This document shows, in pieces, positions 55,708 through 64,000 of a stretch of 64,000 nucleotides of DNA. Position 1 is the stretch's first letter. Every line of letters begins with the position of its first letter. The notes below the pieces were generated by a model. That model was not told the origin of the DNA. It saw only the letters and a program-made list of their open reading frames with translations, and made no database searches. A program made the translations under genes and the position numbers. This stretch comes from Corallococcus llansteffanensis (GTDB taxonomy: Bacteria > Myxococcota > Myxococcia > Myxococcales > Myxococcaceae): NCBI RefSeq assembly GCF_003612055.1, contig NZ_RAWB01000002.1, forward strand, positions 1 to 64,000. The letters run 5' to 3'.

Positions 55708-55840
55708 CGAGCCCCCTGCCCTTGGCACCGCGAGCGCATGCACCCGCCAAGGAAACGAACAAATCATGCTTTAGCATTAAAACGTGACATCCTGGACGCA
55801 GCGGTTCCCCCCTGCCTCCGTTTCCCCCAGGAGATGTGTC

Positions 55841-57985
55841 ATGCATCCATCCCGATACCGGCCGCACGGCCTGCTCTGGCTCCTTGCGCTGGGTTGCCTC
55901 ACGGCCTGCGTTGACGAAACCCCGGCACCCACCGAAATGGGCGAGCTGACCCGGAGTGTCGACAGCGAGGTCAGCATCTTCGGCGCGGGCACCCTTCCCG
56001 CCACGAGCGCGGATCCGGACGTCGCCTCCGTGGAGCTGGGCGTGAAGTTCCGCGCCAACGTCCCGGGCGTCGTCTCCGGCATCCGCTTCTACAAGGGCAG
56101 CTCCGCCAACACGGGGCTCCATGTGGGGAGCCTCTGGAGCCGCACCGGGCAACGGCTCGCGACCGCCACGTTCACCAACGAGACGGCCACCGGCTGGCAG
56201 ACGGTGCGCTTCACCACGCCCGTGAGCATCACGGCCAATACCACCTACGTCGCCTCGTACCTGGCGCCGGCAGGACGCTATGCCTCCACCAGCGGCTTCT
56301 TCAATGGACAGGGCGCGGCGAACGGCCCCCTGACGGCCCTGGCGTCAGGCGTGGATGGCCAGAACGGGGTGTATGTCTATGGCAGCGGCGGCTTCCCCAC
56401 GCAGAGCTACAACCACAGCAACTACTTCGTGGACGTGCTCTTCACCTACAGCCCCGACACGACCGCGCCCACCGCGCCGGGCGCCCTCGCCGCCACGGCG
56501 CCCTCGCCGGGAGCCATCCAGCTCACCTGGAGCGCGGCCACCGACAACACGGGCGTGACGGGCTACCGCGTCCTTCGCGGGAGCACGCAGGTCGCGTCGG
56601 TCTCCGGCGGCACGCTGGGCTACCTGGACACCGGGCTCGCGCCGTCCACGCTCTACACGTACACGGTGAAGGCGCAAGACGCGGCGGGCAACGTGGGCGC
56701 CGCCTCCAACGCGGCCTCGGCCACCACGCAGCCGCCCCCCGTGGGCGGCGGGCTGAGCCTGCCCCGCGTGCCCTGGGAAGGAGGCCCGCCGTTCTACGCC
56801 GCCTACCCGGCCATGGCGGGCACGCCGTGGCTGACGGAGGACTTCTTCCCCATCGCCTACTGGGGCGCGTACACGGACACGGAGTCGCGGCTCATCACCG
56901 ACAAGGCGCATGGCATCAACGCGTTCCTGGAGACCTATGCCGGCAATGCCTCGTCGGCGGGCTGGATGCGCAAGCACGGCATCTGGAACCTCGCGGGCTC
57001 CGGCACGGGCGGTGAGGCGGTGGGCGCCACCTTCCCCGACGAGGCGGACATGTGGGCGGGGCCGGGTTGGGACCCGTGGACCGGCAACTACGCCGGCTAT
57101 GACGTCTGCCTCCCGGATGATCCGCGCCGCTGCGGCTTCACGCTCTACAACACTGAATACCAGCGGCTGAACAATCCGGCCGCCTTCATCTACGCGAACG
57201 TCGGCAAGGGCGCCCTGATGTGGTGGGGGGACCGCGACCGGGAGATCGCCCTCAACGGCGCGGCCGGGCCGGACAGCCGGGCGAACTGGCGGCTGGGCAT
57301 GGTCACCGGCGACATCTACTTCTACACGGACGGCAACATCGGCGCGGAGGCCGTCAACTGGTTCGGGATTCCCGCGAGCGAGGTGCGGCGGGCCTCCAAC
57401 TACGGAGAGGTCCTGATGAAGAACCTCCGGACGGCTTCCAGCGCGGGCAACAACGGCAACCCCCGCTCCGCGCTCGGCATCGTCGTGGAGCTGGGAGGGC
57501 AGGCCACCGGCAGCACCCTCAATGCCAACCAGGTGGAAGGCGCCGTCTGGTCCACGCTCATCCACGAGGCGCGCGTGGTGGCGTACTTCTCCCACGTCTT
57601 CTCCAACACGACAGCGAACCCGTCCACCACGGACGTGCTCAATGACACCCGGCCCGCCTACCAGGCCACCCGGGACCGGGTGAAGGCCGTCAACGCCCAG
57701 GTGCAATCGCTGGCCCGGGTGCTCAACACCCAGTCCTACGTGTGGCAGTTCAACCCGAAGCTGAGCACGATGCTCAAGTTCCGCGACGGCTCGGCGTACA
57801 TCTTCGCGATGCAGAAGCGGCAGTACACCAGCGGGAGCTACACCTTCACCCTCCCGCTCGAGCTCCCCGCGAGCGGCACCCTCGAGGTGGTTGGCGAGGG
57901 CCGCACCCTCACCTACTCCGGTGGAACGTTCACGGATGCGTTCGCCGCGGAGTACACGCACCACATCTACCGGATCGTGAAGTGA
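55841..57985 (+). CDS. DUF4082/FN3 lipoprotein with C-terminal glycosidase-like region (714 aa)
   Basis: Lipoprotein signal (lipobox LTAC) with AGGAG eight bases before the ATG. Residues about 45-205 match DUF4082 (VELGVKFRANVPGVVSGIRFYKG, NTTYVASYLAPAGRYAST), a beta-sandwich often found with carbohydrate-active domains. Next is one fibronectin type III domain (about 210-300). The last 400 residues (VPWEGGPPFYAAYPAM, PIAYWGAYTDTESRLITDKAHGINAFLE, then GALMWWGDRDREIAL) resemble a TIM-barrel glycoside hydrolase start and have many Trp/Tyr, but I cannot name the family or the acid residues. A surface polysaccharide-acting role is likely. Confidence 0.72.
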   Translation: MHPSRYRPHGLLWLLALGCLTACVDETPAPTEMGELTRSVDSEVSIFGAGTLPATSADPDVASVELGVKFRANVPGVVSGIRFYKGSSANTGLHVGSLWSRTGQRLATATFTNETATGWQTVRFTTPVSITANTTYVASYLAPAGRYASTSGFFNGQGAANGPLTALASGVDGQNGVYVYGSGGFPTQSYNHSNYFVDVLFTYSPDTTAPTAPGALAATAPSPGAIQLTWSAATDNTGVTGYRVLRGSTQVASVSGGTLGYLDTGLAPSTLYTYTVKAQDAAGNVGAASNAASATTQPPPVGGGLSLPRVPWEGGPPFYAAYPAMAGTPWLTEDFFPIAYWGAYTDTESRLITDKAHGINAFLETYAGNASSAGWMRKHGIWNLAGSGTGGEAVGATFPDEADMWAGPGWDPWTGNYAGYDVCLPDDPRRCGFTLYNTEYQRLNNPAAFIYANVGKGALMWWGDRDREIALNGAAGPDSRANWRLGMVTGDIYFYTDGNIGAEAVNWFGIPASEVRRASNYGEVLMKNLRTASSAGNNGNPRSALGIVVELGGQATGSTLNANQVEGAVWSTLIHEARVVAYFSHVFSNTTANPSTTDVLNDTRPAYQATRDRVKAVNAQVQSLARVLNTQSYVWQFNPKLSTMLKFRDGSAYIFAMQKRQYTSGSYTFTLPLELPASGTLEVVGEGRTLTYSGGTFTDAFAAEYTHHIYRIVK

Positions 57986-57991
57986 GTCCCT

Positions 57992-58018
57992 CGGCGGGGG
58001 CCCGGGTGGCCCCCGCCG
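57992..58018 (+). terminator. Hairpin terminator after the DUF4082 gene
   Basis: Perfect 11-bp stem CGGCGGGGGCC / GGCCCCCGCCG with a 5-base loop, six bases after the stop. No U-tract. Confidence 0.65.
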
Positions 58019-58164
58019 GGTCCTGGAGAGGGGGTAGGCAGGTGCAGGGGGCCGGGGTCAAGGAGCGGGCGAAGCCGTGCTCCGGACTCCCCGCTGCCGC
58101 CCTGCTGTGCTAACCCGCGCTGGCCGCAAGTCGACTTCCCACCCCTCCAGCCCGGAAGACCCCC

Positions 58165-59103
58165 ATGGCAGGCAGCAGCCTGATTGCGCTCCTCGACGAC
58201 ATCGCGACCATCCTGGATGACGTCTCCATCCTGACGAAGGTGGCGGCGAAGAAGACGGCGGGCGTGCTCGGAGACGACCTGGCGCTCAACGCCCAGCAGG
58301 TGACGGGCGTGAACGCGGACCGTGAGCTGCCGGTGGTGTGGGCGGTGGCGAAGGGTTCGCTCGTCAACAAGGCCATCCTGGTGCCGGCCGCGCTGGCCAT
58401 CAGCGCGCTGGCGCCCTGGCTGGTGACCCCGCTGCTGATGGTGGGCGGCGCCTTCCTCTGCTTCGAGGGCTTCGAGAAGCTCGCGCACAAGTTCCTGCAC
58501 GGCCCGGAGGAGGACAACGCGCACCGCGCCGAGCTGCGCGAGGCGCTGGTGAACCCGAGCGTGGACCTGGTGGCCCTGGAGAAGGACAAGATCAAGGGCG
58601 CGGTGCGCACCGACTTCATCCTCTCCGCGGAGATCATCGCCATCACGCTGGGCACCGTGGCGACGGTGAGCTTCGCCACTCGCGTCTCGGTCATGGTGGG
58701 CATCGCCCTCATCATGACCGTGGGCGTGTACGGGCTCGTGGCGGGCATCGTGAAGCTGGACGACGCGGGGCTGTACCTCAGCCGCCAGTCCGGGGCCTTC
58801 AAGCGCAGCCTGGGCGCGGGCATCCTCCGCTCGGCGCCGTGGCTGATGAAGTTCCTCTCCGTGGCGGGGACGGCGGCCATGTTCCTGGTGGGCGGCGGCA
58901 TCCTCGTGCACGGCGTCTCCGCCCTGCACCACGCGGAGGAGTCCTTCACCGCCTGGGCCCGGGCCGTGCCGGGCGTGGGCAGCGTCCTGGGCGGGCTCGC
59001 CCCCATGCTGCTCAACGCCGTGGTGGGGCTGGGCGCCGGGGCCGTGCTGGTGCTGCTCTTCACCCTGGGCCAGAAGGTGCTGAAGGGACGGGGCGCGAAG
59101 TAG
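58165..59103 (+). CDS. DUF808/YedI-family inner-membrane protein (312 aa)
   Basis: Matches the DUF808 (YedI) family over its full length. The N-terminus [45 protein letters not shown] is the family signature, and [33 protein letters not shown] leads into the first membrane segment. About five more hydrophobic helices follow, with the conserved soluble stretch [14 protein letters not shown]. Length is typical. Function is unknown; it is thought to be an inner-membrane protein of possible transport role. Confidence 0.9.
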   Translation: MAGSSLIALLDDIATILDDVSILTKVAAKKTAGVLGDDLALNAQQVTGVNADRELPVVWAVAKGSLVNKAILVPAALAISALAPWLVTPLLMVGGAFLCFEGFEKLAHKFLHGPEEDNAHRAELREALVNPSVDLVALEKDKIKGAVRTDFILSAEIIAITLGTVATVSFATRVSVMVGIALIMTVGVYGLVAGIVKLDDAGLYLSRQSGAFKRSLGAGILRSAPWLMKFLSVAGTAAMFLVGGGILVHGVSALHHAEESFTAWARAVPGVGSVLGGLAPMLLNAVVGLGAGAVLVLLFTLGQKVLKGRGAK

Positions 59104-59236
59104 CGGGCGAGCACGGTCCCCTCTCATTTTCCTGGGAGTCGCAACTGCCCGGGCGCCAGGGCGATAATTCAAGGAAATCGAGAGGCACTCACAGCCTCTC
59201 CCATTCCGCCTGAGCCCAGGCGAGGGGACCTCCCTC

Positions 59237-60733
59237 ATGTCGACCATCCAGCGTGGCGTTCCGAAGCGCGTCGAGCCCCGAACCGCGGAGCGTGCGGAGG
59301 CGCAGAGCGTCACGAAGCCGGCCGTGCGCGATAGCGCGGTGCGTGCCGAGCTGGCGAAGGACGCCTTCCAGGCGAAGCCGGGGGCCCGGAGCGCGGTGAA
59401 GCTGGGGGCGGAGACGGCGGGTGTGCAGGCGACCCAGACGACGGCCGTCGCGCCCACGGCGCTGACGGAGTCCGAGAAGAAAGCCGCTCAGCAGGCCATC
59501 GCCAACTCCTATGACGGCCGGGACGCGAGCTATGTCTCCGACTGGCTGAAGAACAACCCGGACCCCGCCAAGCAGGCGGCGTTCATGGACCTGATGTTCC
59601 AGTACGGCTCCGTCGCCGGCGGCATCCTGGACGACGTGCAGCGGCTGCCGGACGCGGACCGCGCGCGCCTGTCCCGCGCGCTCGACAACGCCTACCGTTC
59701 AGGCGCGGTGTCCCCCGGGGAGCTGCAGGAGGCCGTCGCGTCGGCCCACAGAGGGGAGCTGCCGGGAGAGACGCACGAGGGCCTGGCGAGCATCGTCGCG
59801 GGCACGGGCAACGCGGACCTCATCGAGACGTACGCCAAGAAGGAGATGGAGATCATCCGCGCGGACGGCGGGTATGATCAGCAGCGCAGCTCGGCGGTGG
59901 CCACGGCCCTCGCGGGCATGCCGCCGGACCGGCTCCAGACATTCCTGGCCGAGAACCAGGCCGGCATGGCGGACGTGCTCAAGAACATCAACGCGGGCAT
60001 GGATTCGTCGTACTCGCCCGCGCTGGGCAAGCTGCTGGACGCGGCCGGCCGCATCAACCCGCCCACAGCGGAGTCGCTGAAGTTGTTCTCGGACTCCATC
60101 GACAAGCTGGGGGAGAACCGCGAGTCGCGCGCCGCGGCCGCCCGCTTCTTCACGCAGCACGGAGACGCGGTCCTGGCCTCGATGCAGGACAGCGCCGGCT
60201 CGCTGAACCTGGACGGCCAGAAGAAGATGTCCGAGTTCTTCACCCGCACCCTCTTCTCGCCGCCGGACTTCCCGGGCCAGGACGCGTTCCGCCAGAACGT
60301 CATGTCGCGGCTGGAGTCGATGGGCGCCGGCCTCGCGGAGCACGCCACGGAGAACCCGCCGTCCCAGGGCGCCAAGCGCGACGCCCGGCTCATGGGCAGC
60401 CTGGTGGGAGCGCTGGAAGGCGGCTTCCAGGTCGCCGTGGACGAGCTGAACAAGCGCAACGACGCCGTGAAGGGCATGGTGGACCTGCTCTTCTCCGCCA
60501 AGCAATTCCTGCCCGACCTGCCCATCCCCGGCGCGGGCAAGCTCAAGGACCTGACCATCGATCAGCTCCAGCGCTGGGTGACGTCCAGCCTGCAGGAGAA
60601 CGCCCAGTCCCCCGCGGAGGCCATCCCGTTCCACCGCGCCTTCGGCGAGCAGATCGCCAACCCGGACCTGCGCACCGACTACGACGCCGCCCGGGCCGAC
60701 GCGTTCGTCAACCGCCAGCGCGGCCTGAGCTGA
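59237..60733 (+). CDS. Soluble helical protein of unknown function (498 aa)
   Basis: Not recognised. No signal peptide. The first 75 residues are low-complexity and basic (VPKRVEPRTAERAEAQSVTKPAV), a likely disordered leader. The rest is all-helical, with HEAT- or tetratricopeptide-like periodicity (SYDGRDASYVSDWLKNNPD, AFMDLMFQYGSVAGGILDDVQRL, LADADRARLSRAL-like turns, then RLQTFLAENQAGMADVLKNIN). It has almost no cysteine. The same disordered basic start followed by an alpha domain occurs in myxobacterial proteins proposed as secreted effectors; that analogy is inference. Confidence 0.68.
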   Translation: MSTIQRGVPKRVEPRTAERAEAQSVTKPAVRDSAVRAELAKDAFQAKPGARSAVKLGAETAGVQATQTTAVAPTALTESEKKAAQQAIANSYDGRDASYVSDWLKNNPDPAKQAAFMDLMFQYGSVAGGILDDVQRLPDADRARLSRALDNAYRSGAVSPGELQEAVASAHRGELPGETHEGLASIVAGTGNADLIETYAKKEMEIIRADGGYDQQRSSAVATALAGMPPDRLQTFLAENQAGMADVLKNINAGMDSSYSPALGKLLDAAGRINPPTAESLKLFSDSIDKLGENRESRAAAARFFTQHGDAVLASMQDSAGSLNLDGQKKMSEFFTRTLFSPPDFPGQDAFRQNVMSRLESMGAGLAEHATENPPSQGAKRDARLMGSLVGALEGGFQVAVDELNKRNDAVKGMVDLLFSAKQFLPDLPIPGAGKLKDLTIDQLQRWVTSSLQENAQSPAEAIPFHRAFGEQIANPDLRTDYDAARADAFVNRQRGLS

Positions 60734-60835
60734 CGGCGCAAGCGTGCGCTTCGCAGCGGCGCACCGCGAGCAGCGCCAGCTCCTGTCTGGGCGGCAATGC
60801 GACGGTGCGCGACCTGGGCGTGCCGTACCACCCTG

Positions 60836-61231
60836 TTACAGCTCGATGACGGGGATGGCGGCGAGGAGCGCGGCCCATTCGGGGTCGCCCGCCATCTTCT
60901 CCCGGTGCAGAGCCTGGATCTTCTCCCCCAGCGCGGGGTCGGCGTCATCGGTCAGGGCGATGCGCCGAAGCCTGGCGACGCGTGGCAGGAAGAGCAGGTC
61001 CCCCTCGCGATGCTCGGGTGCGTCGAAGTATTTTTGCAGGGCTGACAGGTCCGCGATACCCACGCAGTAGGCGTGCGTGTAGCCCTCGGCCGGGTCCCCG
61101 AGATCCCGTCCGACGACCGAGAACGAGACAGCGTCTGTCTTCGACGTGCGGGTGATCGCCGCGAGGGCTTGCGCCTGCTCGGCTTCGGTCACCCCGTCCT
61201 TGAAACGGAAACGCAACAGATTGACGAACAT
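60836..61231 (-). CDS. Dabb (stress-responsive A/B barrel) domain protein (131 aa)
   Basis: Small ferredoxin-like barrel of the Dabb/EthD type: MFVNLLRFRFKDGVTEAEQ, then VVGRDLGDPAEGYTHAYCVGIADLSALQKYFDAPEHREG is the characteristic G-------YTHA-V--F-d--al--Y--hP-H pattern. It usually forms dimers; some members degrade or sense small aromatics. Divergent from the HxlR gene, which may control it through the inverted repeats at 61282-61328. Confidence 0.83.
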   Translation of the reverse strand: MFVNLLRFRFKDGVTEAEQAQALAAITRTSKTDAVSFSVVGRDLGDPAEGYTHAYCVGIADLSALQKYFDAPEHREGDLLFLPRVARLRRIALTDDADPALGEKIQALHREKMAGDPEWAALLAAIPVIEL

Positions 61232-61281
61232 GGCGTCACCTCTCGCGGAAGAAGATAGCGGAGTGCTCGCTCAAACGAAGT

Positions 61282-61328
61282 TGGTAACCCTGGGTAACCA
61301 CCACAATGTGGTTTCCCTCCGGTTACCA
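61282..61328. promoter_or_regulatory. Candidate HxlR operator cluster
   Basis: TGGTAACC (61282-61289) and its exact reverse complement GGTTACCA (61321-61328) flank a second GGTAACCA (61293-61300) and the palindrome CCACAATGTGG (61301-61311). They lie between the divergent Dabb and HxlR starts, 16 bases before the preferred HxlR ATG. Binding by HxlR is inferred from position. Confidence 0.5.
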
Positions 61329-61343
61329 CTCCGGGCGCTCCTC

Positions 61344-61751
61344 ATGCTCCGCCGCCGCAAGAACAAGACGCCGCCACTTCCGCCGCTCTGCCCGCTCGCC
61401 GAGTGCATGAAGCTCCTCGGTGGCGCATGGACCGCGAACCTCGTCTGGCGCCTCAGTGGAGATCCGCGCCGCTTCAGCGAGCTGCGCGCCGACATTCCGC
61501 GCATCTCCGCGAAGGTGCTCAGCGCGAGACTGCGCGCACTCGAGAAGAACGGCGTGCTCACGCGTCACGCCGTCGCGAGTTCACCACCGTCGGTCGAATA
61601 CGCGCTGACCGCGCTGGGCCGCGAACTCATCCCGGTCATCGAAGCCATCGTCCAGGTGGGGATGAAGCTCCAGCGCATGGAGGAAGTCAGGCCGCGAAGC
61701 ATGCCCGGAGCTCCGCCGCGCCTCCGCGCTCGAGCCACGCATCAAACGTGA
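61344..61751 (+). CDS. HxlR-family regulator with a foreign C-terminal tail (135 aa)
   Basis: HxlR/MarR-like winged helix: LCPLAECMKLLGGAWTANLVWRL with the redox-prone Cys, FSELRADIPRISAKVLSARLRALEKNGVL as the recognition region, then YALTALGRELIPVIEAI. The ATG of MLRRRKNK is preferred over an ATG at 61230, which overlaps the Dabb gene start and would place the operators inside the gene. From base 61683 (about residue 114) the coding sequence is a copy of the NmrA gene 3' end read antisense, so the last 22 residues are not native. The DNA-binding core is complete and the protein may still work. Confidence 0.8.
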   Translation: MLRRRKNKTPPLPPLCPLAECMKLLGGAWTANLVWRLSGDPRRFSELRADIPRISAKVLSARLRALEKNGVLTRHAVASSPPSVEYALTALGRELIPVIEAIVQVGMKLQRMEEVRPRSMPGAPPRLRARATHQT

Positions 61752-61844
61752 GGAGGCCCGGCGAAAGCCGTCGCAGCGCCGCGATGTCCGCGTTCCCTTC
61801 GTCGACAAGTTCGACGAGGCGGCGCAAGAGCGCGCTCCGCGCCA
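61683..61844 (-). repeat. NmrA gene 3' end, copy B (inside and after the HxlR gene)
   Basis: Near copy of 54124-54297 with a 12-base deletion. On the minus strand it still reads the NmrA C-terminus (NADIAALRRLSPGLL to ELRA-FAA) but has no upstream gene. It supplies the stop codon of the HxlR gene and ends 24 bases before the nitrilase-like stop. Confidence 0.85.
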
Positions 61845-61868
61845 ATTGGGCGCGACGTGTTTCCCCCC

Positions 61869-62585
61869 TCAGAGTTCAATCTCGTAGTCGCTGACCTCAT
61901 TCGTGTTTCGCGTCCACCGCGCGACCGCGAGGACCCTCCCCTGCGCCATCCCCGACGCCAGGGCGGAGCTCCCTTCCCCGTCCGCGATGACGCGGCGGGC
62001 TCCGAAGTCCGCCAGGTTCGTCGCGGCCGCGCCACCGAGACGAAACGAGGTCACGATGCTCATGTCGCAGGGCGCGGCCGGACGGTTCGTCGTGTCCGAG
62101 CAGATCTGGAGATAGAATGACTTGTTCTTGAATTCAAAGGCACGCCCGGTCTCACCCGGGAAGAAGTCGAAACCGGAGAGCTCGGCGTAGGCATTGTCGG
62201 CCGCGGAATCGTACTTGCTGCACTCCGACAGCGTGAGTCCACCGAGATAGACGAATGCCGTGTTGAAGATCCGTGGGCTGGACACCCCCTGGACCATGAA
62301 GAACGTCCCCGGGATGATCAGCATCTTCGACCAGCGCGCACTGGCATTCGCGATGCGTGACCGCGCCAGCTCCGCATCGCCCGCCGAATACGCAAACGAC
62401 GCGTTCACCGTGAGAAGCTTGTCCGAGTTATAGGTAAAGAAATACTCGGGTCCCACGAAGATATCGGCGCCCGCCGCGCCCGCCGCATTGATGGCTTCGA
62501 CCATGCGCCCGGCCCGGGCCGAGGGTGACTCGTTGCCCAGTTCGAGAACCTTCGGCGTATAACAACGGATCTTGAATCGAGCCAT
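61869..62585 (-). CDS. Nitrilase-superfamily carbon-nitrogen hydrolase (238 aa)
   Basis: The Glu-Lys-Cys catalytic triad of the nitrilase fold is readable: Glu47 in DIFVGPEYFF, Lys124 in ECSKYDSA and nucleophile Cys162 in FYLQICSDTTN. The diagnostic IFNTAFVYLGG and FFPGETGRAFEFKN strands lie between. Such enzymes hydrolyse amides, N-carbamoyl groups or nitriles. At 238 residues it is slightly short (typical 260-300). AAGGAGG six bases before the ATG of MARFKIRC fixes the start. It lies 83 bases behind the PAD-like gene on the same strand, echoing the aguA-aguB pairing of an arginine-deiminase-fold enzyme with a carbamoyl-amidase. Confidence 0.75.
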   Translation of the reverse strand: MARFKIRCYTPKVLELGNESPSARAGRMVEAINAAGAAGADIFVGPEYFFTYNSDKLLTVNASFAYSAGDAELARSRIANASARWSKMLIIPGTFFMVQGVSSPRIFNTAFVYLGGLTLSECSKYDSAADNAYAELSGFDFFPGETGRAFEFKNKSFYLQICSDTTNRPAAPCDMSIVTSFRLGGAAATNLADFGARRVIADGEGSSALASGMAQGRVLAVARWTRNTNEVSDYEIEL

Positions 62586-62668
62586 TGACGGCCTCCTTGC
62601 GCCCGGAACCCGAAGCGCATCCGCCCCCATGCTACACGGATTGGGACCCACGAGGGCCGGGGACCGCG

Positions 62669-64000
62669 TCAGCCAAGGAACTCGTGGCCAATCTCATCCA
62701 CGTCCCAATCCAGCGCGTTGAGGTCCGGGAGGCGGTTGGTGGCGCAGTGGAGGTTGCCTCCGGACTTGCACAGGTGGGACGTGTCCACGAAGGCGCAGTC
62801 GAGCCCCAGCGAGCGGAGGCTGACGAAGATGAACGCCTCCAGGATGTCCACCGTGCCCTGCGCGGGAATCTGGAGCACCTGCGGGCCGACGAGCATCTTT
62901 CCGTGGTCGCTCAGCGGAACGCCGAGCGCGGTGAGGACCTCCTGCACCGAAGGGTCCTCCAGGTCCTTGGACAGGGTGCAGGCCTTCGCGGCGTCTTGCA
63001 GCCGCATCGATTCGCCGGGGCGAACGTAGAAGGGGAGCGTCGGCTGGCGGCGCAGGAGCTCGGTGAGATCCTTTTCAATCTCCTGCCTTCTCAGCGGCGC
63101 CAGGCACTGGTCGTAGTTCACGTTCAGCGTGCCCTGGAAGGTCGCGTGGAGGATGTCCACCGCCGCCGCCAGCCCGACGCGGTAGGCGTGCTGACGGGGC
63201 ACCACGACGAGCCCGTTCACGTTGAGCAGGTTGATGGCGCTGGGGTGCGTGCCCGGCAGGTCCGGGAGGATGAGCAGCCGCTCCGACCGCGTCTCCCCCA
63301 GGCGCTCGAGGATCTCCCCGGCGTTGTCCAGGCTGACGGCTTCGTGCCGCTGCCGCTCCGAGGCATGGAGGGATTGGGTGGCCTTCTTCTCGCAGAACCG
63401 CCTGATGTCCCGGGTCGACTTGGGGTTGTTGGCCACGAGGTTGGCCCCCACCGTGAACCCGCGTGAGCACCACAGCCAGCCGGGCGGCATGTCCTTCTTC
63501 GCGAGCACGGCCTTCAGCAGGGTCGCGGCCAGCACCTGCGAAGGGACCGCCAGGGCCCAGTCCTGCGTGCCGTGCCCACCGACGAACGCCACCCGCTCGT
63601 CGGTGTGGGAGACGTGGGTCTCCGAGACGTCGATCCGGAGCGAGTCCTGGAGCGCGAGGCTCAGGGCGGTGTGCTCGGGGGCATGGGCCGAGGCCTCATC
63701 GCCCACCAGGATGAGTCCCTGGGGACAGTCCTCCGTCCCGGGGGTGACCATGAAGTTGCCGCCCTCCGCCTTCCCACCGCCGAAGTCCATGGGCGTGGCC
63801 ATGCCCTGCAGCGCCTTGAGGACCGGATGGGCCTCCCAGTCCGCCGCGTCTCCGACCATGCAGAGGCGCAGCCCCTGCCCCGTGGGATCCAGGCACGCAC
63901 CGACGATGAAGGGATCGCGGATGAAGCCCTGCGAGTGTCCTCCGCAGTCCGGCACGAGCTTGACCTTCGCGGCCTCCTTGTGACGGCTGAACACCTCTCG
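62669..64000 (-). CDS. Protein-arginine deiminase (PAD)-family protein, 5' end outside window
   Basis: The C-terminal 443 codons of a PAD-type guanidino-modifying enzyme; the frame is open through the window edge. All four catalytic positions are present: Asp in GFIRDPFIVG, His and Asp in VSHTDERVAFVGG (matching the GHVDEF motif of vertebrate PADs) and the nucleophilic Cys in GGNLHCATN. GGNFMVTPGTEDCPQGLILVGDE matches the PAD GN-E-SPP...G-I--GD segment, and INLLNVNGLVVVPRQHAY and LGLDCAFVDTSHL match late PAD strands. PADs convert peptidyl-arginine to citrulline using calcium. The His-to-Cys spacing is longer than in animals. Upstream of the nitrilase-like gene, probably one operon. Confidence 0.8.
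   Translation of the reverse strand, partial: REVFSRHKEAAKVKLVPDCGGHSQGFIRDPFIVGACLDPTGQGLRLCMVGDAADWEAHPVLKALQGMATPMDFGGGKAEGGNFMVTPGTEDCPQGLILVGDEASAHAPEHTALSLALQDSLRIDVSETHVSHTDERVAFVGGHGTQDWALAVPSQVLAATLLKAVLAKKDMPPGWLWCSRGFTVGANLVANNPKSTRDIRRFCEKKATQSLHASERQRHEAVSLDNAGEILERLGETRSERLLILPDLPGTHPSAINLLNVNGLVVVPRQHAYRVGLAAAVDILHATFQGTLNVNYDQCLAPLRRQEIEKDLTELLRRQPTLPFYVRPGESMRLQDAAKACTLSKDLEDPSVQEVLTALGVPLSDHGKMLVGPQVLQIPAQGTVDILEAFIFVSLRSLGLDCAFVDTSHLCKSGGNLHCATNRLPDLNALDWDVDEIGHEFLG

Overview
The window is very GC-rich, with G/C-ending codons throughout. It is dominated by large exported lipoproteins: kelch/RCC-like dashboards, FN3/HYR/Ig-like domains, metzincin proteases and polysaccharide-active proteins. 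This, with MocR/TetR/HxlR regulators and an alpha-2-macroglobulin, points to a predatory myxobacterium of the Myxococcaceae (Corallococcus/Myxococcus/Pyxidicoccus type). That assignment is inference from gene style. No rRNA, complete tRNA, CRISPR array, phage module or transposase gene was seen.

Layout. 1-4.2 kb: a 3'-truncated trypsin-like lipoprotein, two small unknown genes and a stretch of gene remnants. 4.2-6.6 kb: an O-methyltransferase followed by a scar zone. The scar holds the 3' end of a tRNA/tmRNA-like gene, an unidentified gene start, a 942-bp duplicate of a subtilase catalytic domain, and the Fis-type tail of an NtrC-like activator. 6.6-12.5 kb: an FG-GAP-like protein, a kelch-like protein, an Ig-like lipoprotein and the intact S8 subtilase. 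12.7-17.2 kb: an OTU-domain protein fused to a possible GT-B-like region, an astacin lipoprotein and a tiny lipoprotein, all on the minus strand. 17.4-25.6 kb: a kelch lipoprotein, a TetR/NmrA divergent pair, a methyltransferase and a large rhamnogalacturonan-lyase-like lipoprotein. 25.8-31.6 kb: a metalloprotease, a HYR-domain pseudogene, a DHFR-like reductase, a YqeY-like/Coa1-like pair and a CxxCH protein. 32-41 kb: a MocR/rhodanese divergent pair, a TonB-like protein, a ricin/FN3/sugar dehydrogenase lipoprotein, a YciI protein, and a porin plus alpha/beta-hydrolase operon. 41-50 kb: alpha-2-macroglobulin with intact thioester, an unknown protein, a Cys-rich lipoprotein, a Lys/Ala-rich glycine-zipper protein, and a trigger-factor relative lacking the ribosome-binding domain. 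50-58 kb: a TSP3 metzincin, MscL with a zinc ribbon, a frameshifted helical-bundle gene, an NmrA/TetR divergent pair and a DUF4082/FN3 lipoprotein. 58-64 kb: a DUF808 membrane protein, an unknown 498-aa protein, a Dabb/HxlR pair (the HxlR tail overwritten by a copy of the NmrA 3' end), and a PAD-type arginine deiminase next to a nitrilase-superfamily hydrolase.

How the genes fit together. Most products are exported hydrolases or surface lipoproteins that would serve predation, matrix turnover or defence against proteases. Two loci stand out. The PAD-like deiminase and nitrilase-like enzyme repeat, in protein-modifying guise, the pairing of agmatine deiminase with N-carbamoylputrescine amidase. 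The OTU protein joins a eukaryote-type cysteine protease fold to a second large domain. Near-identical internal duplications (subtilase, NmrA tail) and several gene fragments show that this chromosome segment has been rearranged recently.
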